Source: Ichthyophis bannanicus (lineage: Eukaryota; Chordata; Amphibia; Gymnophiona; Ichthyophiidae). Taken from it: a stretch of 64,000 nt of DNA. Numbering within the stretch: the first letter of the stretch is position 1; each line of letters starts with the position of its first letter. The stretch lies in the NCBI GenBank assembly GCA_033557465.1, contig CM066044.1, forward strand, positions 194,052,184 to 194,116,183. Direction: 5' to 3'. A program made the position numbers and the translations under genes. The notes under the pieces were generated by a model. That model ran no database searches and had not been told where the DNA came from. It worked only from the letters and a program-made list of their open reading frames with translations. Shown here in pieces: positions 30,880-42,115 of this stretch.

Positions 30880-32770
30880 GCGGGCAGTGGTAGACTAGCC
30901 ATGCTCACGATGACCCAGTCAAAAATCCGCACCCAGCTTGGGCTGGGGGGTGGGCTGTGCCTTTGGGATTTTCTCCCTCTGCTGTGAACGGAGAGCCTGG
31001 GTCTTAGGTTGCACTTGCAACTGGGATGGAAAGTACAATTGAGGGCACAGAACACAAGCATTCTTGGCTTCTTGTTTCTTCTGCGCAGGGTCTGCAGTCT
31101 TTCTAGAGAGCCTGTTGAGGGTCACCTGCTCCTTCTCAAGCTCCTTGGCCTTCTCCTCCATGGTTTTGCCAAAAAGGTTCTCACCCTGACAGGGGATATT
31201 GGCAATCTTTTCCTGGACCCACTGCTCCAGGTCAGATGACTGCAACCAGACCATCCGTCGCATGGCAATACCCATGGCTGCCACCCTACTGGCAGATTCG
31301 AAGTTGTCTTAGGCATCCCAGACTATGAATTTCGAGCAATCCTTGTCATGAGCCACAAGATCTCGAAAAGACTCGCTATGGTCCTTGGGAATGAGGGAAG
31401 TGAAGTCCTCTATATCCAGATTGACATCCTTGAGGAACATGGCCATGTAAATCTGGTAGGCCAGGATCCAGACTATCAGCATGGAACCCTGAAAGCCCCT
31501 CTGCCCGAAAGAGTCTAGGGTTCTCACCTCCCGCATGGGCAGCACCGAGGAGTATGTTTTATCACTCTTTGCCCGCTTCAAGGCAGACTTGACCAAAATG
31601 GAATTGTGGGGTAGTTGAGGCTTCTTGAACCCCGGAGCCTTCTGGACCCAGTACAGAGAGTCAAGCCGGCGACTGATGACTGGAGATGTAAGCGGTGCCT
31701 CCCACAGCTGCAGTAGCAGCCTCTGCATTTTCTCTGGAATCGGAAGAGGAACAGAGGGCAGAGGAACTGGAACTTCCTTAACTGCCTAGCTGCTACCTGC
31801 TATAGGTGGTATATCAAGTAAATATAACTATAACTAGGAAACGTTATAGTTATACTTATATTTACTTGATAGACCCACCTATTGCAGATTAAGGAACTTC
31901 CAGTTCCTCCATTCTTGGTTCCTCTTCTGATTCCAGAGTAAACGGATGGCCTTGGCCATGTCCTGAACAAAATCCTGGAAGGACATGACTTCCGGGGGCA
32001 ATTTCCACTGATCCGGACGAGGTGACAAGTCGGACGGGAAATCCTGGGCCCAAAGGTCTGACACCGTAGATTCTGCCTCAGTTTCCCATTCCAATTTGGA
32101 CTCTGAGAGGAAGTTGAAGTAATACCAAGTCTCCTCCAAACAATGACTGCACGGCTCAGGAGAGAGTGGATATCTATGGTCCCCCTTGAGCCCGGCATGC
32201 TGATGGTGATGCCCCAGAGCCTCAGACTCATATACACTGGAGAGGGAGATGGCTCCACCCACTGGAGTCAATACCGATCTCCCACCCAATGTCCCAGCCG
32301 TGATGGGCAAGGCATGGGTCTCCAGGACAGGCTGGAAGGAGTGCAGTGACAATATGCTCTGCACCATGAAGCTATACTCAGCAGGGCTTCCACCGCTGCC
32401 AAGTGAGCTTCCAAGGCTCATAGGTGTTCCTCCAGAGCCACAACCAATGAGGATGTCAGTACCACTGCCGCGGACATCGCCAGTGACCGCTTGGATGAGG
32501 ACTCCATGATGATTGAAACATCGGGAGATATCCAGTTGCCCTCCTGGTCAATTGGAGTGGACTCTGCCGTCTGGGTCTCGTCCTCCCACTGGGAAGCTTC
32601 GCCAGCCATTCCTGGCCCTCGCTGTCCATCTCACGCTGAAAGGGGCTGTGGTGGCACTGTACACAGATCTTCTCCTTTTGACATCGACGGGGCTCTGCAG
32701 AGTGTGTCCCCTCTCTGCTCAAACCCTTCTGGCTCCGACTCAGTCCTTTTCCCTTGGCTACCTCAGGCAT
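30880..32770 (-). pseudogene. gag: DIRS gag, X2 copy (broken)
   Basis: The gag core is at 31728-30919: PQLPHNSILVKSALKRAKS, TLDSFGQRGFQGSML, then AIAMRRMVWLQSSDLEQWVQ and GENLFGK in the next frame. N-terminal parts are spread over 32421-31800 and 32770-32418, the latter with a CVQC pair. A near-perfect palindrome (31803-31881) lies between blocks. It is frame-broken in at least three places. Confidence 0.7.
31803..31881. repeat. Long palindrome, hairpin-forming
   Basis: Two arms of about 32-36 bases flank a short loop near 31835-31843. The left arm begins TAGGTGGTATATCAAG and the right arm ends CTTGATAGACCCACCTA. It is AT-rich and lies inside the decayed gag of X2, absent from the gag of the other copies. 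It could be a small foldback element. Confidence 0.7.
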
Positions 32771-33164
32771 GGACGAGGGAGTCGGGGTTGAGGATGCTGA
32801 ATCAGATGAGCCTAAGAGGAACTCCTATTGCTTTTCCTGACCCTTCAGCCCTCGATGCATCATCTGCAAACAGAGCTCACAGGATGCTGGCTAGTAGTCA
32901 GATCCAAGGCATTGCGAGCACAAATTATGGCAGAGATTGTCTTGCCATATACTAACCAGCTTAGACATCCCAAAAAATACCGCCTCGACAAACTAAAACA
33001 CGGTCACGGGTGGGAAAAAGCCCCCCCCCAAAACACCAAAAGATGCAAAGAAAAATAAAACCCAGGAAAAAAACACCCAAAGGGTAAGAAAAAGGCTAAC
33101 TGACAACAGGCAGGTGAAAAAAAAACAAGCAAAAGCTCACCCACAAGGGCAAGAAATTCAAACT

Positions 33165-33366
33165 TTTTTTCCAGACTGCAGGAGCAAGTTCTAGGGGCTC
33201 CATGGAAAAAAAGACTGGCGAACATGGCGCCACAGCAGGCGGGAAGGCAGGCATGTATGCACCATATTCCTCCCAAAAGTTTCCTTTGGATGCCGGGGAA
33301 CTTTCCATGTGGGGTTCCATCAGCGACATCACCCATATGTGAGGACTTATTTCCTGCTTGTTCATG
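33165..33366. repeat. X2 right terminal repeat
   Basis: Diverged right end: GGCGGGAAGGCAGGCATG, then CATCACCCATATGTGAGGAC and GCTTGTTCATGGAGA. It has the same plan as the younger right ends, but TTTCCTTTGGATGCC replaces the TTCCAATAGAAGC seen in the next copy. Confidence 0.7.
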
Positions 33367-33394
33367 GAGAAAGTAGTTTACCAAACGGAGGATG

Positions 33395-33587
33395 TCTAAT
33401 GTTTCCATGGGGCTCCATGGAAAACAAAGACTAAAGCATCATGGCGCTGTGAAAGCAGGCAGGAGGTGCACAGGTGCGGTGGAGCCTCCCAAAAACTTCC
33501 AATAGAAGCTGGGAAGGGTTCCCGTGCGGAGCTCCATTGGGGCCATCACTCATATGTGAAGACTCATTCCTGCTTGTCCAAGGAGAA
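33395..33587. repeat. Second right terminal repeat, assigned to X1
   Basis: Another diverged right end, with CTTCCAATAGAAGCTGGGAA, CATCACTCATATGTGAAGAC and GCTTGTCCAAGGAGA. The CTTCCAATAGAAGC stretch complements the X1 left end. Confidence 0.7.
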
Positions 33588-34059
33588 ATAGGACTACTTT
33601 AAGAACTCTATGCACTGCATGTTCCTTCAGCTAAACCCCTGCAACAGAAAGGAAGGGAACAGCTGCTGTTCTGTACAAAACTCCTGCTCTCCCACCATCC
33701 ACTCACTCCTGCATTCACCTGCAGCTGGTCTGGGAAGGTCAGCTCGAAGAGAGAGAGAACAGTGCCATATGTAATATTTGAATATTTCATTACATAACAT
33801 TTATTAAGTCATTTCAACTAAATCACATTACTTTAAGAGAAAAATCAAGAAAACATTAAACATATGCACCAGTTAAATTTAATAGAGTAGACCATCCTTA
33901 AGCAGTTACAGGAAACAAAGATGGAATTTGGGATAAGAAAACAGATGCTTGTTACAGAAGATAAGCCTCTGCATTTACAAGGGTCAGGTGGTGTGAAGTT
34001 TCATCCCATCTATTTCTCAGGACTTCACATCACCTGCCTGCCAAACTTGTAGTCTAACA
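33588..34059. other. Unassigned DNA
   Basis: No gene, repeat family or strong structure is recognised. Confidence 0.4.
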
Positions 34060-34345
34060 CAAGATTCGTCATACTGGGTCAGACCAAAAGGGTCCATCAA
34101 GCCCAGTATCCTGTTTCCAGCAGTGACCAATCCAAGTAATACTGGCAGGATCTCAAAAGATAGACAGATTCCATGCTGCTCATCCCAGGGATAAACTGTG
34201 GTTTTCCCAGTCCACTTTAATAACTGTTTATGGACTTTTCCTCCAGGAACTTGTCCAAACTCTTTTTAAATCCAGTTACTCTAACAGCTTTTACTGTAGA
34301 TTGCTTTGATTTCCAGCGGCTGCCCACAATCTCAGGTTTTGAGAT

Positions 34346-35130
34346 CCCCTGGATAGAGAAATTATGGTCACTGGGGGTGGTCCTGGAGTGAACTGGTGTT
34401 GGGGAGCATCAGGTCAGTCAAGTTGTCCAGATGGCCTGGCTGAAGTTGAGGGTGGCATGTCAGTTGCACTTGTACCTGGATAATGTAGCCTTGCAGCTGG
34501 TGGTACAGACACTTATACATGTGGTTCTTGATTACTGCAACATACTCTATGAGGGTTTGCCGAATGGGGTGGTTAGGTACCTCCAGGTAGCGCAAAACGC
34601 TGCAGTGTGCTTGTTAATGGGTGTGGGTTGCAGGGTGAGTGCAAGGCCTTTACTGGCACAGTTGCACTGGCTGACGATGTGGCAGTAAGGACTGTTTAAA
34701 TTATTAATGATTGTGTTTCGGATCTTATACGATTCCCGCCTGGGCTATTTGTGAGTTCTTCTGGATTGGTACAACCCATCCCATCTGTTGCGGTCCTCAC
34801 AGGTTCGGCTACTAGATGTGCCAGGGATGGAGGTGGTTTGCAAGGTGTCTAGTCACAAGAGAGCATTCAGGGTGGTAGCTAGTGAGCAATGGCATGCTCT
34901 GCCACTGGAACTCCATGCCCAGACTTCTATGTTGATCTTTTGAAGGCCTTGAAAACTTGGTTATTTTCCTTTGGCTGAAGTGCATTGATGATGGGCCTGG
35001 GATGGGGCGGTTCTTGCTCTCTTTCCTTTTCAAATTGTTCTCTGATGTGTAATGTATTATTTTCTGTGTACACCCTTTTAAATAACGTTCTGTCGGAAAA
35101 GTGGTTCAAACCTCTGTAAATAAATAAATA
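34346..35130 (+). mobile_element. L2-like LINE 3' part inside CR1
   Basis: The plus-strand frame reads LDYCNILYEGLPNGVVRYLQ, VAQNAAVCLL, LLAQLHWLTM (34520-34688), the usual LINE blocks after the catalytic core, followed by frame-broken sequence and a tail ending TGTAAATAAATAAATA at 35130. CR1 sequence resumes directly (GGAATTCCAGAGCTTAAATT). Confidence 0.75.
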
Positions 35131-35580
35131 TCTACTGGAAAGGAATTCCAGAGCTTAAATTATGTATTGTATGAAAAATATTTTCTCTTATTATTCTGAA
35201 AATTATTACTGTAGCTTCATTGCATGTCCCCTAGCTTTTGTGCTTTTTGAGGGAGTAAACAACCCATTCATATTTATCTGTTTCACTCCACTCCATTTAT
35301 AAACCTTTCCTATCTCTCTTCCTCAGTCGTCTCTTCTCCAAGCTGGAGCCCTAACATTTTAAGCCTTTCCTCACTGGGGTAGCCTTCCTTCCCCACTTTA
35401 TCACTTTGGTTGTCCTTTTCTGTACCTTTTCTAATCCCGCTATATTTATATAGATTTTTTTAGAAGCAGTGATCAGAACTGCACACAATACGCAAGGCAC
35501 GGTCATACCATGAAACAATACAGAGGCATTATAATAGTCTGTTTATTCTCTATTCCCTTCCTTATAATTCCAAGCATTTT

Positions 35581-35850
35581 ATTTATTTATTTATTTAACA
35601 GTATTTCTAAACCGCCTTATCATGATAATCAAGGTGGTATCACAGCAAACAATCTGGTAGTGTGAGTGTGTTATACATGCAGTGAGGGTGGAAATTTAGT
35701 TGGGTGTGTGTTGTGTTGTGAGCTAGATTGGTTTGAGCTATGTACAATGTGGGCTATATACAGTGGTGCTAAAAACATTTTATATATACATATAGTGTTA
35801 GTCGGTAACGTGTGCTGCTATACTTGTTTTACTTCTTTTCTTGGCTACTG
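35581..35850 (-). mobile_element. LINE or SINE tail, minus strand
   Basis: On the minus strand this ends with an AAGGCGGTTTAGAAATAC motif and a TAAATAAATAAATAAAA tail (complement of 35580-35615), the common tail of LINE/SINE pairs here. Its inner border near 35850 is approximate. Confidence 0.55.
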
Positions 35851-36065
35851 CTGTATACTGGAGCAGAGGATTTCAACATATCCACAATGATGCCTAAATC
35901 CTTTTCCTGAGTGGTGACTCGGGGGCAGTTTCTCCAAATGGGTTAGTTTTGCGCATACCATGAGAGTCGTGAACCTCACTTCTAAGCCATGGCATGGGGC
36001 GTATGATCTCAGTCTAATGAGGAACCTTGCACTATGTAGCTACAGTTTGGGTTGTTCTTCGTTAA

Positions 36066-36743
36066 GGGGCATGTTTACTGAAATGCACTAACGGATAGCA
36101 TGGGGTTTATCGCAGGCTAAGTACACTGTAACAGTTACCGAAGGTCAAAGATGCAGCAGCAGTAAAATTCCCATACTAACCACTTGGTCCGGGTTGGGGC
36201 AGAGAACAGGCAGTTCATGGTCAGAGTGTGCACACTGTGGGCATCCTTAGTGCAGGCTAACAAGCAACATTGCATTTAGCACAGGTACATTTACCACCAA
36301 CTTAGTCAGTGAAGTTCAAGTGCATCTGAATTAAGGGGAATGTTTACTAAGGACAATGCCAGTAATGCACGTGTGAGCCGCGTTACTAGCACGAAGGATC
36401 ATTGCTAACTTCAGGAGGTGTGTGTTTCTGTTCCTCTGCAGTTAACATGGGCCCAAGACGTGACACTGTGCAGACACATGTGCATACATAACACTGTCCA
36501 TGGAGGTGGCATTAAGTGCTTCCACACTAAGGACAGCAAGTATAGGTTAGCATGGGACACTAATGCTTGCATTAACTGCGATGCGCTGGCAATATCTACA
36601 TTCTGCCCCATCCAGTCCCCGCCCTGCTCTTCAAGGGTAGCACAAGATTTTTGGCACAAGAGCCTGCATTTGTTTTTTGCCCAGCACCCAAACTGCATGC
36701 AAACCCTATACTACTAGCTAGCATAGTTTAGTAAGCATGCCCC
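36066..36743. mobile_element. Candidate MITE with TAA duplication
   Basis: Terminal inverted repeats GGGGCATGTTTACT (36066-36079) and AGTAAGCATGCCCC (36730-36743) differ at one base. They are flanked by TAA at 36063-36065 and 36744-36746, the type of 3-bp duplication made by PIF/Harbinger transposases. A second related end, TAAGGGGAATGTTTACTAAG, begins at 36332, so a nested or alternative shorter element (36335-36743) is possible. No transposase is encoded. Confidence 0.55.
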
Positions 36744-36935
36744 TAATTGCAGCAAACCACTTGGCACATGGGTAGCACTGAACTCTCAGTAACTACATGG
36801 GGACATGCCAGGCACACCTACATGTGTTAGCATAGCTCAAATGACACCCCTGTGCTAAGCTTCGGACTTAACATGCGGTGCACTGCTGCATTTTAGTAAA
36901 TATGCTGCCCAAGTACATAACTTTGCATTTCTGCA

Positions 36936-37396
36936 TGGGCAAGATACAAAACAACCGTAAACATATTCAAGATCATACACTTATGCACAGCAGATGGGCC
37001 CACAGTTTGATAAGCAGGGACACAATCAATCGACCCAGACGAACCAACAGCAGCAATAAACTTTGCATACCCGCTGGATACCATAACACAAAACAAGTGA
37101 CCTCCAACAGAGCCCTATCCCTCTCAGCACCGGCCCTCTGGAATTCCCTCCCGGATGAACTGTGGGCGATAAATGACCTCAAAGACTTCTGCAAATCCCT
37201 CAAAACCTTTTTATTCATGGATTTTATAACCAATCATCCTGAAGACTCCTTACTCAAGCATGAATTTTCGATAATCCCATTCACTATAGTCTATATGTAC
37301 GTCGTGTTGCACCCTGTTTAATGTTGTCTCAACCTGTGTAACCAACCACTTTGATTGAAGGAGAAAGTGGTATACAAATCTGGATAAATAAATAAA
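36936..37396 (+). mobile_element. 5'-truncated LINE with 9-bp duplication
   Basis: The plus-strand C-terminal block SAPALWNSLPDELWAINDLK then LKTFLFMDF and a 3' end with ACCACTTTGATTGAAGG and GGTATACAAATCTGGATAAA are typical of the L2-like LINEs here. ATTTCTGCA at 36927-36935 is repeated at 37397-37405 on the other side, in CR1 sequence. Confidence 0.8.
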
Positions 37397-37820
37397 ATTT
37401 CTGCACATTAAAATCTCCACATTAAATTCCATCTGCCATTTGGATGCCCAGTCTCCCATTTTCTGAAAGTCGTCTTGCAATTTTTCACAATCTCTTTATG
37501 ATTTAGTGACTTTGAATAATTTTGTGTTTCCTGCAAATTTGATCACCTCACTTGTCACTCCCATTTCCAGGCCATTCATAAATTACATTAAAAAGCAGTG
37601 GACCCAGAACAGATCCTAAGGCACTCTAATATTCACCTTTCACCACTGAGAAAATCAACCATTTAGTTGTACTCTGTTTTCTATCTTTTAACCAGTTTTT
37701 AATCCACAATAGAACACTGCCTCCTATCAAGCCAATTTTGCCTCCTGGAGATCCAGTCCTCTAGGTGTTCCTGGCAAGGTGCGACTGGAAGTAGTTTGCC
37801 AGAACTTTTTTCCAAGCAGT

Positions 37821-37912
37821 AAGTCTACAGCATCTGTTATTCCAAGATAGTCTCATATCCAAGTACTAATCAGGCCTGACCCTACTTAGTTTCTGAGATC
37901 AGCCAAGATCAG
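37821..37912 (-). pseudogene. 5S rRNA-derived segment
   Basis: The complement matches about 92 nucleotides of vertebrate 5S rRNA, from the GATCTC box through AGTACTTGGAT to GCTGTAGACTT, with scattered changes (for example AAACTAAGTAGGGTC for the internal promoter A-box). The first quarter of the 5S gene is missing. It lies between CR1 ORF2 and ORF1 remnants. It is a 5S pseudogene or the head of a 5S-derived SINE (SINE3 type). The internal promoter is damaged and expression is unlikely. Confidence 0.8.
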
Positions 37913-38904
37913 TCTTTCCTGAGTAACCTTCAGCTTTCCCCATTACCACAAGTAGCCTGGTTCCACCCTGGTTAGGGTGGAGCCCATCCTTCCGGAAAAG
38001 GCTGCCCAATGTTGCCCAGTTCCCAACAAATCTAAAGCCCTTTTCTCTGCACCACAGTCTCATCCGCACATTGAGACTCCAGAGCTTTGCCTCCCTCTTG
38101 GCTACTGATTGTGGAATAGAAAATATTTCTGAGAAAAATACCCTGGCAGTCTTGGATTTAAACTTTATCTAAAAGCCTAAAATTGGTTTTCAGAACCTCT
38201 CTCCCATACTTTCCTATGTTGCTGGTACACACAAGTAGCAAAGACAACTGGTTTCTCCCCAGCACAGTCTATAATTCTATCTGGGTGATGCATGAGGTCC
38301 ACCTTCTTTGCACCAGGCAGGCAAGTGACCAAGCAATCCTCTTGCTCACCAGCCACCCAGCTATCTACATGCCTAATGACTGCATCACTAGCTAAAATGG
38401 CTATCCTAATCCTTCCCTCCTAGGCAGATACCCTTGGAGATGTCCCCTATGTGAGAGGATACTGCATCCCCTAGAAGACAGGCTCTTGCTACAGGATCAT
38501 TTCCTGTTACATCACAGTGATGCTCTCCTTCCACGTAAGCTTTCTCCTCCATGATGCTCCTCCCTGGGGCTGGGTTAACATTTCTCTTTGTAGGATATCT
38601 GTTTAAGTTTTCTCTGCTAAGTTCCTAACTTGATTTCTACAACACCTCTAGCCCCTAGAAGCACAGTGCCTACAATAGTCAGCAATTTGTCTTTAGTGAT
38701 CTCTATGAGGTCCTTGCAATGGGCGTCACTGAATTGTACGGTAGATTACAGTTTGACCAATCTGGAGATCACCAGATCATCCTGTGTACAGTAGGTGACT
38801 GTCAGGCCTGTACAGTGATTATCAGTACACTGTGGGTCACTGCTAGGCTTGTGCATCAGATGTCATGTATTGTAGTTAAGTGCTGGAACCATACACAGAA
38901 TGGG

Positions 38905-39000
38905 ATCCTTTCAGGTACTTGTGACCTGGATTGGTCACTGTTGGAAACAAGATACTGGGCTTGATGAACCTTTGGTCTAACCCAGTATGACAGTTCTTTT
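38905..39000 (+). mobile_element. CR1-type LINE 3' end
   Basis: GGTACTTGTGACCTGGATTG, GATACTGGGCTTGATGAACC and CCCAGTATGACAGTTCTT match the CR1 3' end at 21936-22025. The flanking 38640-38904 is unassigned. Confidence 0.7.
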
Positions 39001-40879
39001 ATCAGTGCACTGTGGACTACAACCAGAGGTTGTAAGAAACAGGGCAGTCAGTGAACCTTTGGACTTTGTCCAGTTGAAGTACTGGAGTGACCTCTGGCCA
39101 CTCTGTAGCTCCTGGGCTCTCTTTTCAGATAATCAGGAAACATATATTTTATCCAGAATAGTATTCAGTGACCTTTAAAGGTACTTTACTCTTTATTCTG
39201 AATCAGTAAACTGTTAACATCTGCCTCCTCTCCCGAATGCTCAAAACTTACGTACAACAAAACAAAATTTAAATTCTCCTTGGCTTCTTACTTGTCTCAT
39301 TCACCAAAACTTTGCAATAAAAAAGCTAGAATAAATGCCCTTTTACAAGAAAATGTTATCTTATAGAAGGGGGTCACACACAGTATTTTAGGGCAACAGC
39401 TTCCAACCTGCAGTTTTCGTGCCTTCCCCAACTCCCTCTGTTCTGGTTTGAGAAGATTTTACAATTCCTGGTTTAGTGCACTAGAATACCCTACCCACAT
39501 TCAAAATTCTATCTTCCAGGCTCTTTCAGACTACCCACTTGTCATGCCTCTGCCTCCCAGAAGCTGGATTAGCACCTCTTTGACAGGGTCACAAATCTCT
39601 CCCTGCCTTTTTTTTCTTTTTAAACTGCTTCCACACCCTATCGTATTTCTAGAAAAACAGCTCCGGCAACTTCTGACTGATATACTTGCTTTGCAGGACT
39701 GTCATCGATCATCGCCTGGTCTGCGCAGATGATGCCTATGCAGTGCATATTACAGCCATGGCATACGGAAGCAGTCAGTTCACTAAAGACTACAGTAGAG
39801 GCCATGCACTGGCTGTTAGTGCACTCTGGGTTATCGTTAGGCCTCAAGGTCAATCAATATTTTTCATTTTCAAACATTATTTAGTTTTTACTTTTATGAG
39901 CTCTCTCAATAGAAATCCTTATATTTTTCCATAAGTGAGCACATTACATTACACATTATAACTCCAGGCAAAATACAGCATTATGTCTTTGGAGTTCTGT
40001 GACACATAGCACAGAATTAACAACACTGCAGTGAAAACAAAATGAGAGAACGAGTGATAAATCAAGAATGGTCAAGTCCACCTCTCATATAATGAATGAA
40101 GGCTGTTTATCTGCTAGGGTAGACAGCATTCAGCTAGATCTGGCAACGCTGTCCCAGGTCCTGAAAACACATCCTCCACAAGAAAAACAATTCTCCTACA
40201 GTCAGTTACAAATATAAAAAATCTTTACTTTCTTCTGTTTGGATATGACACATCCCAAGAATCTAATCAAAATGTTCAATACACAGATGTGGTTTTGGGG
40301 TTATAAACTAAAATCTAGAATATATGGAATTTGTGGGCTCAAATTCTTCTACATCAACCATTTTTTTGTGTGTGTAATATTAATCAGTTAGATAAACACT
40401 GCCTGTGGAAGCTATCAGACACCAAAATTAGCAGTCAGAGTATTTACTTTAGATATAGATGAAATGTATCATTCTGAGAGCATATAGCTACAATTCACAT
40501 CAGGATGCAGTTTAGGATTGATACAGCAGCCTTTATTGTTGATAAGCTACTTGCCTGAAATTATTGTTCTTTAAGGCAGGCATTTTTCATGGATTTACAC
40601 TTATAACTCACAAGACCTATTATGGACTGACTCCCAGGATGCTCCCAAGCTGGGAGTTCTAAAGCTCTGAATTTTAGTTGTCAAGCAATAATCAACTACC
40701 ATCAGTTCACTCCATCATTTCCTCTACTGCCAAAGCGTGAAGTGGAGAAAAATGAGTATACAGCTCCTCAAAGAGAAATCAGTAGATTTTGCAAGTCCAT
40801 GCAAAATATCATCTTTGTGGAACCATCATTATAAACAATTTTTTTCCTCCAAAAGGAAAGTGCATTCACTCTGCAGCTC
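39001..40879. other. Unassigned DNA
   Basis: No gene or confident repeat. Weakly similar short segments around CAGTGCACTGTGG (38828, 39004) and TAGTGCACTCTGG (39818) may be remnants of a dispersed repeat. The remainder is AT-rich and featureless to the eye. Confidence 0.4.
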
Positions 40880-41303
40880 CTCACTACCTTTCCTCTCTTC
40901 TGTCCCTACAACCTCCCTCTTGAACTCCGCTCTTCTGGCAAATCGCTTCTGTCTGTGCCTTTCTCTTATATTGCTAACTTCAGACTTCACTCCTTTCACC
41001 TTGCTGCTCTTTATGCCTGGAACAAACTACCTGAGTCTGTACGTCAGGTGCCTTCTCTGGCCCTTTTCAAATCCAGGCTGAAAACTCACATCTTTGCTGC
41101 GGCTTTCGGATCTTGACTCACCTGATCTCCTTTGTGTTTCTTTATCATTTCCCCTAGCTGTATTCCATGTCTACAACTACTGTGCTGTCTGTCTTGACTA
41201 GATTGTAAGCTCTGATGAGCAGGGACCGTCTTTTACATGTGTCTGTGCAGCGCTGCGTATGTCTTGTAGCGCTATACAGATGTTAAGTAGTAGTAGTAGT
41301 AGC
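40880..41303 (+). mobile_element. LINE 3' end with TAG-repeat tail
   Basis: One plus-strand frame reads FMPGTNYL and another has the usual AWNKLPESVR and LFKSRLKTHIF-like C-terminus. A 3' end follows with GACTAGATTGTAAGCTC, GCAGGGACCGTCTTTT, GCGCTATACAGATGTTAAG and a (TAG)n tail at about 41288-41303. This tail differs from the TAAA-tailed LINEs elsewhere, so it is a separate family. Confidence 0.65.
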
Positions 41304-41628
41304 ACTTTTATGGGGAATTAGCCAATTAGAACATCTCCAAGACTGCCTGGTTCAGAGGTACAGAATATACCTCCAAAAGGTCACCAGTTATGGATCTGGT
41401 GCTGGGTACACAGATCAAGCAGAAAGAGAGAAGGGATTCTTCGCAAAAAGACACAGTCCAACTTCAGAATAGAGACAAACCATAGCCACACCAACGATTT
41501 CTTCAAGCAACCATTTTATTAAAGGACCCAACTTGGCCATGTTTCGGCACTCAGGACTTCAGCAGGGGTCTAAAAGCATAAATGCAAATGCATATGTATA
41601 AATATACTAAAAAATTCCAAAAGGATAA
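41304..41628 (-). mobile_element. PLE 3'-end fragment with hammerhead-like core
   Basis: On the minus strand 41526-41571 reads GACCCCTGCTGAAGTC, then GAAACATGGCC and GGGTCC, the layout of the hammerhead found in PLE terminal repeats. The core is altered (CTGCTGA for CTGATGA), so it should be inactive. The rest of 41304-41525 is not assigned with certainty. H2 enters directly to its right. Confidence 0.5.
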
Positions 41629-42000
41629 AGCATAGTTACTCACCTGTAACAGGTGATCTCCGGGAACAGCAGGAATTTAGTCTTCACATATGGGTATCGT
41701 CAGTACCGATGGAGCCTGTGCGGGAACGCTCCCCAGCGTCCAATAGGAAAGCTTTTGGGAGCATCCCACAGTGCCTGCGTGCTGCCTTCCTGCCTTTCCC
41801 AACTGTACCCCTCCAGTTGAGTTTATAGCTGAGACAAAAGAGAGAGGGAAAGAGAGAAAGAGAGAGAGATACAACTCCTAGGGGAGGTGGGCGGGTTGTG
41901 AAGACTAAATTCCTGCTGTTCCCAGAGATCACCTGTTACAGGTGAATAACTATGCTATCTCCAGGAACAAGCAGGAATGTAGTCTTCATATATGGGGACT
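41629..42000. repeat. H2 left terminal repeat, foldback and internal complementary region
   Basis: The outer arm 41629-41690 recurs inverted at about 41898-41958. CTATGCTATCTCC at 41950-41962 is the exact complement of GGAGAT joined to this element's own left end AGCATAG. The complementary region runs to about 42000 and matches the H2 right end. Confidence 0.88.
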
Positions 42001-42115
42001 CCCTAGCTGCAGATGCCATGGAGATGGCCCCAGAAAGTTGTGGGCCATTGTGAAAGGGCTCCACTTCCCCCCATGAATCTCTGGCATCCTACCAGGGATG
42101 GTGGGTAGGAGTTGA

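Larger units (their letters stand above)
30256..33366 (-). mobile_element. Old DIRS retrotransposon X2, 3'-truncated
   Basis: The biological 5' half of another diverged DIRS element on the minus strand. It starts at a right terminal repeat (33165-33366) and runs through gag (32770-30880) into the reverse transcriptase, ending abruptly at 30256 within motif C. It differs from X1 in sequence. It lies between the X1 gag and the X1 right end, so it probably entered X1, but the LINE at 29444-30255 hides the left junction. Confidence 0.65.
25135..33587 (-). mobile_element. Old DIRS retrotransposon X1, split
   Basis: A diverged DIRS element on the minus strand. Its left end at about 25135 keeps the plan of foldback, TTCACC/TATGGGTA block and internal complementary region (about 25425-25475), with many changes. 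I pair it with the right end at 33395-33587 because both carry the TTCTATTGGAAG / CTTCCAATAGAAG variant, which the other nearby right end (33165-33366) lacks. Order: recombinase 25768-26618, RNase H 26747-27666, RT 27680-28647, gag 28875-29443. LINEs at 27929-28305 and 29444-30255 and the element X2 interrupt it. Boundaries are approximate. Confidence 0.65.
34060..38640 (-). mobile_element. Decayed CR1 LINE, much interrupted
   Basis: Pieces of one or more CR1 copies on the minus strand, in collinear order. The 3' end is at 34060-34140 (CATACTGGGTCAGACC) and 3' untranslated sequence continues to 34345. ORF2 reverse-transcriptase remnants are at 35131-35580 (complement of TCTTCTCCAAGCTGG and GATCAGAACTGCACACA), 35850-35940, 36907-36935 and 37397-37760 (complement of CATCTGCCATTTGGATGCCC). 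ORF1 esterase-like remnants lie at about 37925-38640. It is interrupted by LINEs (34346-35130, 36936-37396), a LINE tail (35581-35850), a MITE and a 5S-like segment. No frame of useful length survives. Confidence 0.65.

Noticed and set aside
37821..37912. A functional 5S rRNA gene
   Set aside because: The first quarter is missing and the internal promoter is changed at several positions.
38719..38964. An 81-codon plus-strand gene
   Set aside because: The end of the frame lies in a CR1 3' end and the remainder has no recognisable feature.
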